From Pyxidicoccus parkwaysis (GTDB lineage: Bacteria; Myxococcota; Myxococcia; Myxococcales; Myxococcaceae): a stretch of 64,000 nucleotides of DNA. Location: contig NZ_CP071090.1 of NCBI RefSeq assembly GCF_017301735.1, positions 2,904,001 to 2,968,000 of the forward strand. The letters run 5' to 3'. Positions 34,581-39,890 of the stretch are shown here, piece after piece; within the stretch, counting starts at the first letter, position 1, and every line of letters starts with the position of its first letter. The notes beneath the pieces were generated by a model. That model was not told the origin of the DNA and did no database searches. It saw only the letters and a list, made by a program, of their open reading frames with translations. A program made the position numbers and the translations under genes.

Positions 34581-35072
34581 TCAACCGAACCGCTGGTCGA
34601 GCTTCGTGAGCTGGCTCGTGAAGCCTTCCTGCTGCATCTTCGTGAACTCATCGCTGTGCATCGCGTCCAGTGTGACGACCATGCGAACGCTGTTGCCGCT
34701 GGGGATGAAGTCCACGGCGATCTTGCTCTCGTAGGCGGCGACGCCGGGGATGAAGTCGATGACGTTCGTGAGGACGAGCCTGGAGCGCGGCTTCACTTCG
34801 GTGAAGCGGGAGCGGGTCGCGTGGGAGGTCGGCTGGCCCATCTGCTTCATCGCGGCGATCATCTCCGGCGAGTCGGCGATCATCTCGTACCGAAGGGTGC
34901 CGCCCGTGCGCGCGTCGAGCTCTTGAACCTCGGCGCGGAAGCCCTGCGGCCCCCACCACGACTCAAAGCCTTCCTTCGTGGTCCAGAGCTCCCATACGTC
35001 CTGGATGTCCGCTCGGTAGGTGCGCTCGATGACGACCTTCGCCTCACTGCGTGACGTGTTCGCGTTGCTCAT
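34581..35072 (-). CDS. SRPBCC/AHSA1-domain protein
   Basis: A 163-residue protein of the START/Bet v1-like superfamily: VVIERTYRADIQDVWELWTTKEGFESWWGP is the classic first strand and helix (shown in the sequence at about residues 11-40), followed by GGTLRYEM, SRLVLTNVIDF and the C-terminal helix FTKMQQEGFTSQLTKL. These folds bind hydrophobic ligands in a cavity; the AHSA1 branch has no agreed enzymatic role. Its ATG overlaps the stop codon of the upstream ArsR gene (ATGA), so the two are co-translated. The pair ArsR-SRPBCC is a common stand-alone operon in soil bacteria. Confidence 0.88.
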   Translation of the reverse strand: MSNANTSRSEAKVVIERTYRADIQDVWELWTTKEGFESWWGPQGFRAEVQELDARTGGTLRYEMIADSPEMIAAMKQMGQPTSHATRSRFTEVKPRSRLVLTNVIDFIPGVAAYESKIAVDFIPSGNSVRMVVTLDAMHSDEFTKMQQEGFTSQLTKLDQRFG

Positions 35073-35425
35073 CGCTGCTTGCTCCGCTCTTTGACCGGAC
35101 GGGTCCGTTGTTGTTGCTTCTTCTCCAGTGCGGCTCCGAAGCGATCGAGTCTCGCCTCCCACAGTTCCTGGTACTGGGCGAGCCACGCCTCGAGCTCCCG
35201 GAACGGCTCTGGCTTCAAGGAGTAGAGGCGGCGTTGCCCATCCGGGCGCATCGAGACGAAGCCCGACTCGGAGAGGATGCGCAGATGCCGCGAGACACCG
35301 GACTGGTGGATTCCGGCCCTCTCGACGACGTCACCGACCTGCTGCTCGCCAGCGCGAAGGACCTCGACGATGCGGCGGCGCGTCGGGTCCGCGAGCGTCT
35401 GGAAGACATCGAGTTGCATGGACAT
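35069..35425 (-). CDS. ArsR-family autoregulator of the SRPBCC operon
   Basis: A 118-residue winged-helix regulator: VFQTLADPTRRRIVEVLRAG, recognition helix region IHQSGVSRHLRILSESGFV, wing RPDGQRRLYSLKPEPF, and a C-terminal helix ELEAWLAQYQELWEARLDRFG. It lacks metal-binding cysteines. A perfect inverted repeat lies 3 bp upstream of its start (35428-35447), overlapping the promoter, so it very likely represses its own operon. A second in-frame ATG lies at codon 3; because the promoter is so close, the mRNA may be almost leaderless. Confidence 0.88.
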   Translation of the reverse strand: MSMQLDVFQTLADPTRRRIVEVLRAGEQQVGDVVERAGIHQSGVSRHLRILSESGFVSMRPDGQRRLYSLKPEPFRELEAWLAQYQELWEARLDRFGAALEKKQQQRTRPVKERSKQR

Positions 35426-35427
35426 GT

Positions 35428-35447
35428 ATATGCACGACGGTGCATAT
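35428..35447 (-). promoter_or_regulatory. ArsR operator palindrome and promoter
   Basis: ATATGCAC and GTGCATAT are perfect 8-bp arms with a 4-nt spacer. On the minus strand TTGACG (revcomp of 35450-35455) and CATATA act as candidate -35 and -10 hexamers about 17-18 bp apart, with the palindrome between and over the -10. This is the expected place for autorepression by the ArsR protein encoded immediately downstream. Confidence 0.65.
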
Positions 35448-35615
35448 CTTCGTCAAGGCCCGCCTGCGGCCCACGTGCGCTCAGGGCACTTCGTGCGCCA
35501 GCCTCTTTGGGGACGGTGGGGCGAGGGAGTTGGGGGAGGGCGTCCGTTCATCGGGTGCAGGCGCGGCTTCTCCGCTCCGTCACGGCGACGGGCGGGCGCC
35601 TGACCTGGAGCCCTC

Positions 35616-36704
35616 ATGTCCCGTCAGCGCGTCTTGTGTCCTCCGAGTGCCTGGAAGCTGGGCCTGACCTGCCTGTGGCTGGCCTTGCCGCTCTCCGCCG
35701 GGTGCGATGCCTCCACGCCGCGCCCCACTGCCGAGGAGGGCGCGGTGCCGCTCGAGGCCTCGCGCGCGGAGGCCGTCACCGACCCTCCAGAAGAGCCGGA
35801 TGTGGACCTGCCCTTGATTCCAGTCTCGGAGCTCCGAGGGCCCCGTGGCGAGGCGCTCGCCGCCCCCGTGCTGGCCACGGTGCGGACGCCGGAGGACGTC
35901 GTTGTCGAGTTCATCCAGGTGGACGGGGAGTCCATTGGCCTGGCCATTGGCGGACCGGAGACGCAGTCCGCGGTGATGGAGCAGGTGGTGGCGCGGATGT
36001 CGGTCGCCGCGAGCCCCGCTGCCTTCTATCTCGCCGTCGCTCCGAGTGGCTCGACGGTTCCCCTGGCACTCCAGACGCACAGCGACCGGGTGGTCGCCGC
36101 CGGCAACTGGAAACCGGCGGGGGGCATGCCCGCGGCGCGCCAGCAATCCCTGGGCAGTGCCCCGTCCCTGGGCTCCTCCTGCCTCGGCGTGCGGGCCTTC
36201 GGCGAGGGCACCCTGCACGAGAACCATGGTTCCTGTGACGACAACTGGCAGGCCGACATCGATGAAGAGACGACGTGGATGCGGGACGATGTCATCGCCT
36301 TCATGCCCTACGTCCATGCCGTCAGCGGGAGCGTCTTCTGGGATATCCAGAAGCGCAACTGCAAGCGCAACGCTTGCGACTGGTACACCATCCTTCGGAA
36401 GACCGTCCCGCAGGGCCACGTCTACTTCTACCCCTACGTCAACTTGAACGACGACTACGTCGCCAACAGCCGTGTCACCTCGAATGCCAACAACGGTGTC
36501 CACCAGCACTACGTGGGCCTGTGCCACGACTGGCACGGGCGAACCCTCCTCTACATGGACTGGGCGGGAGGCTGCGCCATCAACTTCAAGTCGACACCGC
36601 TGTTCTGCAACAAGCTGTCGGACGAGGGCCCCGACCCGAGCCGCATCGCGACGTCCACCGCCTACGACGGCTCCGGAAACATCTTCACGTGTGGCCCGCA
36701 CTGA
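35616..36704 (+). CDS. Secreted lipoprotein of unknown function
   Basis: A 362-residue lipoprotein (LALPLSAGC, Cys30). Residues 35-75 are a Pro/Glu-rich spacer. The region 80-160 (EDVVVEFIQVDGESIGLAIGG) is strand-rich. The C-terminal domain (190-362) has at least nine cysteines and many aromatic residues (HENHGSCDDNWQADI, YVHAVSGSVFWDIQKRNCKR, GLCHDWHGRTLLYMDWAGGC), indicating a disulfide-stabilised extracellular domain. I do not recognise the family. GGAG 5 bp before the ATG supports the start. It is divergent from the ArsR-SRPBCC operon. Confidence 0.75.
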   Translation: MSRQRVLCPPSAWKLGLTCLWLALPLSAGCDASTPRPTAEEGAVPLEASRAEAVTDPPEEPDVDLPLIPVSELRGPRGEALAAPVLATVRTPEDVVVEFIQVDGESIGLAIGGPETQSAVMEQVVARMSVAASPAAFYLAVAPSGSTVPLALQTHSDRVVAAGNWKPAGGMPAARQQSLGSAPSLGSSCLGVRAFGEGTLHENHGSCDDNWQADIDEETTWMRDDVIAFMPYVHAVSGSVFWDIQKRNCKRNACDWYTILRKTVPQGHVYFYPYVNLNDDYVANSRVTSNANNGVHQHYVGLCHDWHGRTLLYMDWAGGCAINFKSTPLFCNKLSDEGPDPSRIATSTAYDGSGNIFTCGPH

Positions 36705-36743
36705 CGGGAGGGCACTCGCGGTAGTTCTGCATGGAGGCGTGTT

Positions 36744-36812
36744 TCAAGGCCCAAGCAATACGGTCTCGGACGCGCGGAAGCAGGAGCTTATGTAGGCGCC
36801 GCCGACCATCGC
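36744..36812 (-). pseudogene. Remnant of an M57-type protease gene
   Basis: Translated on the minus strand, this stretch gives NAMVGGAYISSCFRASET and then a stop. It parallels the segment TVGGSVMNSCFRSNETGEW near the C-terminus of the M57 protease at 28791-29558. DNA similarity is also visible (shared GCGGAAGCAGGAG and GCCGCC blocks). The rest of the gene is absent; one copy of a 42-bp direct repeat begins 9 bp beyond its upstream end. Confidence 0.55.
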
Positions 36813-36820
36813 GTTGCTTC

Positions 36821-36862
36821 GAATCTTCAATAAGCGCGTGACCCAGCGCGCAATGCCGGGTC
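36821..36862. repeat. Direct repeat copy A (contains a 9-bp stem hairpin)
   Basis: 42 bp beginning GAATCTTC and ending GCCGGGTC; it matches copy B (37197-37238) at 35 of 42 positions in the same orientation. GCGTGACCC and GGGTCACGC (36836-36866) form a perfect 9-bp stem, located just after the stop of the small lipoprotein gene, so it may serve as a terminator. Confidence 0.6.
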
Positions 36863-36885
36863 ACGCCACCGCTGACGTCAGCGGC

Positions 36886-37143
36886 TCAGCACTCCTGGAT
36901 GTACTCATAGTAGACCGACCGGCCGCCCCAGACGTAGAGCCCGCCGCAGTAGCAACCGTACTCACCGATCAGTTGGGTGTGCGAGGCGTCATTGTAGTAC
37001 CTGTACAGGTTCGCGTTCGGCTCGTTGGAGCAGTCCGGCAGCGTCGCCTCCTGCGAGGCCAGGTTCGACTCCTCCTCCTGCTCCATGGGACCGCCACAGC
37101 CCACCGCCATCGCCAGCAGACCGCCAATCAGAAACGTGCGCAT
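36886..37143 (-). CDS. Small secreted lipoprotein (DUF6289-like)
   Basis: An 85-residue lipoprotein (GGLLAMAVGC, Cys16). The mature part has a Glu/Gln-rich spacer and a short Tyr/Cys-rich domain (ANLYRYYNDASHTQLIGEYG, CYCGGLYVWGG). It recalls the small DUF6289-type exported proteins (Y..DA....VG pattern), but I cannot confirm it. GGAGG 6 bp before the ATG at 37143 fixes the start within a much longer open frame. Two copies of a 42-bp repeat flank the gene. Confidence 0.7.
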   Translation of the reverse strand: MRTFLIGGLLAMAVGCGGPMEQEEESNLASQEATLPDCSNEPNANLYRYYNDASHTQLIGEYGCYCGGLYVWGGRSVYYEYIQEC

Positions 37144-37196
37144 GCGTCCTCCGTCACGGGTTGCAGCGCGAACATACATCAGTGCGTCTGTTTCTT

Positions 37197-37238
37197 GAAT
37201 CTGCGACAAGCTTGTGACCCGGCGAGCAATGCCGGGTC
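37197..37238. repeat. Direct repeat copy B
   Basis: 42 bp matching copy A at 36821-36862 (35/42 identical). The right half forms a hairpin, GACCCGGC with GCCGGGTC. It stands upstream of the small lipoprotein gene, so the two copies bracket it. Confidence 0.6.
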
Positions 37239-37296
37239 CAGCTCGGCTGCGGGGCGGAACTGCTGCCCCTACATCGGCCACCAGGGGCCTGCGCCT

Positions 37297-37377
37297 CGCC
37301 GCATCGTCACAAACATTTCCATGGCCCGTCTTGAACCCAGGTCCGTGCTGGCACGACCTGTGTGTCCATTCCGCCGA
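37297..37377 (+). repeat. Shared upstream element, copy 1
   Basis: About 80 bp beginning GGCCTGCGCCTCGCCGCATC; it is about 90% identical to 53497-53577, 16 kb away. Both copies lie directly upstream of a plus-strand gene for a protein without obvious signal peptide. The reading frame through the element is open in both copies (core MARLEPR.VL.RPV), so it may be a conserved leader, a shared promoter/5' UTR, or an N-terminal extension. Confidence 0.75.
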
Positions 37378-37413
37378 GCTCATTCGAATCCAGGCAGGAG
37401 AACGGGTAAAATA

Positions 37414-37752
37414 ATGAAAACAATCACATGGAAATGCACAGCAGGTGCGGGCTGGCAATGGTTGAGCGGCAGCCCGGGCACGCCCGGATTCCCAACGACA
37501 GGCGACGGGGAGCGAAGCGGAACGATTACGCTGCCTCCGAATCCCAACTACTGGTATCCGTGCATCAGCCTGGTCTTGCAAGGTCAGTCGATTGGCAACG
37601 CCTACCTTCGTTACTTCCAGGATGGCAACGTCGACAAGGTCCAAGCGATCGCGGTCGCGCAGGGTTCCTGGATCGAGTACGGGCCCGTTGACACCCAGAC
37701 CAGCCAGACGAATGCCAGCGGCGGCATCAACCTCCTCGTCAATCTGATGTAG
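37414..37752 (+). CDS. Hypothetical protein
   Basis: A 112-residue protein that looks beta-rich and glycine/asparagine-rich (GSPGTPGFPTTGDGERSG, NPNYWYPCISLVLQGQSIGN, YLRYFQDGNVDKV). It has no signal peptide from the ATG at 37414, although an in-frame ATG at 37321 would add a 31-residue extension that is shared with the GH16-like gene at 53601. AGGAG lies about 13 bp upstream. Local GC is lower than in the neighbouring genes, and it stands beside a scarred region, which is compatible with transfer. No family recognised. Confidence 0.6.
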   Translation: MKTITWKCTAGAGWQWLSGSPGTPGFPTTGDGERSGTITLPPNPNYWYPCISLVLQGQSIGNAYLRYFQDGNVDKVQAIAVAQGSWIEYGPVDTQTSQTNASGGINLLVNLM

Positions 37753-37828
37753 CGCCAAGGCGCGCTTCGGTTCCCCCAAGCGGCGAGCCCCGCGCTGACG
37801 CAACCGAGAAGGCGGAGTGGAGAAGCGT

Positions 37829-37859
37829 GGGGCGGGTTCGAGTCCCGTACTCCTCGCCA
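37829..37859 (+). pseudogene. tRNA 3'-end fragment (T-arm, acceptor strand, CCA)
   Basis: The T-arm (GCGGG, loop TTCGAGT, CCCGT), a 7-nt acceptor strand ACTCCTC, discriminator G and an encoded CCA are all present. The matching 5' acceptor (GAGGAGT), D-arm and anticodon arm are missing upstream. Such 3' fragments are usually left by elements that integrate at tRNA genes. The hairpin terminator directly behind it looks like the original tRNA terminator. Confidence 0.55.
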
Positions 37860-37863
37860 ATGA

Positions 37864-37897
37864 GAAGGGCCCGGAATCGCAAGGCTCCGGGCCCTTC
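37864..37897 (+). terminator. Terminator behind the tRNA fragment
   Basis: GAAGGGCCCGGA and TCCGGGCCCTTC form a perfect 12-bp stem with a 10-nt loop, beginning 4 bp after the CCA. Confidence 0.75.
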
Positions 37898-37923
37898 GTC
37901 TCCGCGGGGTAGCGACTTCTGCC

Positions 37924-38034
37924 CCGACCGTTGCTCAACTCAACCGCAAGCGCATGGTCATCACGCCCGAGGGCCAGCGGCTGGCGGCGCTCGCCGCCGA
38001 GTTGATGCCGAGGCTCGCGCGGGAACAGGCCTGA
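37924..38034 (+). pseudogene. Truncated regulator gene, 3' end only
   Basis: The frame reads VAQLNRKRMVITPEGQRL and continues AALAAELMPRLAREQA then stop. The RMVITPEGQRL pattern is the wing and following helix of MarR-type regulators. The upstream two thirds are absent: 27 bp before it lies the terminator of the tRNA fragment. Confidence 0.5.
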
Positions 38035-38583
38035 CGGGGCTGTCCACTGCGCACCCGGAGGTGGGCTTGCGGCTGGACGCGGACGCCACGCGCTCGGCGG
38101 AAAATGCCCCTCTCACTGGAGCGCGGTGCACAAGCGTCACGGCCCACTCGCCCCGGCACTCGTCACACTGGTGGACCTGCTGCGCGGCACGGCGCTCTCC
38201 GCCTGAACAGCCTGGGTCGCGAGGGAGACCTCGAAGGCCGGCCAGACGAGCCTTCATCGGCGTCATTCCCTGACACCGGAAGCCCGGAGGACGTCCGCCC
38301 TTGTCCGTCCGAGGACGCACGACTTCGACGTGTTCGCGTGCGTGAGCCATCCAGTTCATACGCACCCCGGGTGTGTCTTGCGAGATGACACAGGAGTCAT
38401 TTCGAAGACATCGCCATGCCGCGCTGCGCCGGTTGCTACGCCGGCTGGTGTGAGGTGCATTGCGTCATTCTCAAACACGCGGATTTCGAGACAATCCCCT
38501 TCCAAAACATTCGCGCCGAGAGCTAACCTTCGCGCCGCGTCGGGGGAACGATTCCCCTCAACGCAAAGCGAAAGGAAAACACC
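38035..38583. other. Non-coding stretch before the peptide cluster
   Basis: About 550 bp without a convincing gene. Open frames here are out of register with codon bias. The last 200 bp are noticeably richer in A/T and probably contain the promoter of the peptide cluster. A short hairpin (GGGGAA, TTCCCC; 38543-38557) lies in the likely 5' UTR of the peptide gene. Confidence 0.5.
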
Positions 38584-38739
38584 ATGAAGATCCTCAAGGC
38601 GTTGAGCGACCGCTTCCTGAAGATGTTCCTGTCCGAGGTTCCCGCAGGTGCCTGTGTTCCGAACATCGGCGAGTGCTGCACCACCAGGCACATGAACCAC
38701 AGCTGCACGGGCCCCTGCGTCAAGACCACCATCTGCTGA
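38584..38739 (+). CDS. Cysteine-rich secreted peptide precursor (candidate RiPP/toxin-like)
   Basis: A 51-residue peptide. The ATG follows AAAGGAAAACACC, a strong ribosome-binding site. Residues 1-23 form a leader (MKILKALSDRFLKMFLSEVP then AGA); AGA at 21-23 is an A-x-A type site for a signal peptidase. The predicted 28-residue product starts at Cys24 and holds six cysteines (24, 31, 32, 41, 45, 51; spacing C-x6-CC-x8-C-x3-C-x5-C), two glycine/proline turns and four histidine/arginine residues. An even cysteine number with an adjacent redox and export operon suggests three disulfides. The gene is separated from that operon by a hairpin. It could alternatively be modified post-translationally, but no modifying enzyme is visible. 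Confidence 0.75.
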   Translation: MKILKALSDRFLKMFLSEVPAGACVPNIGECCTTRHMNHSCTGPCVKTTIC

Positions 38740-38751
38740 TTTCTGACTCAT

Positions 38752-38792
38752 GACCCCGGCTGGATGTGAGCCATTCACATCCAGTCGTGGTC
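38752..38792 (+). terminator. Attenuator-like hairpin between peptide gene and processing genes
   Basis: CTGGATGTGA and TCACATCCAG form a perfect 10-bp stem with a 5-nt loop (38760-38784); a further GACC/GGTC pair closes an internal loop. Located 21 bp after the peptide stop and 25 bp before the MauE start, it probably lets most transcripts end after the peptide gene. Confidence 0.65.
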
Positions 38793-38808
38793 TTCGCGAG
38801 GACTTCCG

Positions 38809-39360
38809 TTGAATGCGGTCAATCTAGGCTGTCGACTGATGCTGGCCACGGTGTTCGCGCTCGCCGCGCTGGGAAAGGCGCGCGGACGCAAACCGTTTGA
38901 TGATTTCATCCAGACGCTCGAGAACTTTGGTTTTCCGCACTCCCTGGCCGGAGCGCCGCTGGCGGCCACGTTGATCCTGGCGGAAGCCGCCTCTGCGCTG
39001 CTGCTCCTGGTGGGCGTGATGGCGGGCTATGTGCTGGCGCTGGCGCTCCTGGCGGGCTTCACGCTGGGAATCGCGTGGGTGATGCACCGGGGAGAGAAGG
39101 TTGCGTGCAAGTGCTTCGGTGCCAGCAACACTCCCGTCGGCGCGGCGCACCTGGTACGCAACGGGCTGTTACTGACAATCACTGTCGTCGGGGCGGTGAG
39201 CCACCCGTCCGGCTCGGGAGGGCTGGCGGTGGGGATGGGCGTCATCGCGGGGACAGCCGGAGTCCTGGCGGGGCTCCTCGTCACGCGCTGGGATGATCTC
39301 GTGTTCCTGCTTCGAGGACCGCAGCCGCTGGCCGCGTCTTCGCGAACCCGACAAAACTGA
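38809..39360 (+). CDS. MauE/DoxX-like redox-associated membrane protein
   Basis: A 183-residue protein with a TTG start, supported by GAGGAC 6 bp upstream. Four or five membrane segments (about 8-24, 50-70, 72-90, 118-135, 142-160). The motif KVACKCFGAS with Cys100 and Cys102, followed by GAAHLVRNGLL, is the hallmark of MauE-type proteins. MauE is needed, with the thioredoxin-like MauD, to form disulfides in the methylamine dehydrogenase small subunit. Here the partner is the thioredoxin-like protein encoded 8 bp downstream, and the likely client is the six-cysteine peptide. Confidence 0.85.
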   Translation: MNAVNLGCRLMLATVFALAALGKARGRKPFDDFIQTLENFGFPHSLAGAPLAATLILAEAASALLLLVGVMAGYVLALALLAGFTLGIAWVMHRGEKVACKCFGASNTPVGAAHLVRNGLLLTITVVGAVSHPSGSGGLAVGMGVIAGTAGVLAGLLVTRWDDLVFLLRGPQPLAASSRTRQN

Positions 39361-39368
39361 GGAAGCCG

Positions 39369-39890
39369 ATGATTGAAACGCTTGTCGTGGGTGGTGTCGT
39401 CCTCGCCGTGCTGGTGCTGGGCAATCTCTGGCTGACTTTCGCGATCGTCGGCCGGGTGCGCACGCTCCAGGAGATGATGAACAACCAGCTCATCCTGCGT
39501 GACCCGCTCCTGCCGCAGAAGGGGGAGACGGTCGGCCGCTTCGAGGCCACCACCATGGATGGTGAGACCTTCACGGATGCCGCCCTGAAGGAGGGGAAGA
39601 CGCTGATCGGCTTCTTCGCCACGGGCTGCCGGGTCTGCGCCTCGGTGCGAAAGCAGCTCGTCGAGTCGCCACCCGGAATGCCGCTCATGGCGTTCATCGA
39701 AGGTGACCCCGACGACCCGGACACGTTGGCGGTGGGGGCGTCACTGAAGCACATGGCCAAAGTGGCGTTGCTGTCCGATGGGGACTCCGTCACGCGAGCC
39801 ATCAAGCAGGCGGGCTATCCCACGCTCGTGATCGTCGACAAGGGCGTGGTTGCGGCCTCGGGGCACTACCTGCACGAAGTCTTCTCATGA
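39369..39890 (+). CDS. Membrane-anchored thioredoxin-like protein (MauD/TlpA type)
   Basis: A 173-residue protein. One N-terminal membrane anchor (residues 5-27) places the domain outside. The domain starts near residue 52 (GETVGRFEATTMDGETFT). The active-site pair is Cys87-Cys90 in ATGCRVCASV, an unusual G-C-R-V-C dipeptide, and the cis-proline is Pro151 (GYPTLVIVD). This layout is that of MauD and related thiol oxidoreductases. Its stop codon overlaps the ABC gene start (ATGA). Role inferred: thiol-disulfide exchange with the peptide, with MauE recycling electrons. Confidence 0.85.
   Translation: MIETLVVGGVVLAVLVLGNLWLTFAIVGRVRTLQEMMNNQLILRDPLLPQKGETVGRFEATTMDGETFTDAALKEGKTLIGFFATGCRVCASVRKQLVESPPGMPLMAFIEGDPDDPDTLAVGASLKHMAKVALLSDGDSVTRAIKQAGYPTLVIVDKGVVAASGHYLHEVFS

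Noticed and set aside
37347-37365. Sigma-54 promoter in the shared upstream element (CTGGCACGACCTGTGT)
   Set aside because: The -12 GC is GT in copy 1 and the -24 GG is GA in copy 2, so the key dinucleotides are not conserved.
37784-37859. A complete tRNA gene
   Set aside because: No 5' acceptor strand matching ACTCCTC, no D-arm and no anticodon arm are present; only the 3' part fits.
38584-38739. Lantibiotic or lasso-peptide precursor
   Set aside because: No LanM/LanB/LanC, lasso cyclase or B1/B2 protease is encoded nearby; the neighbours are redox, export and signal-peptidase genes.
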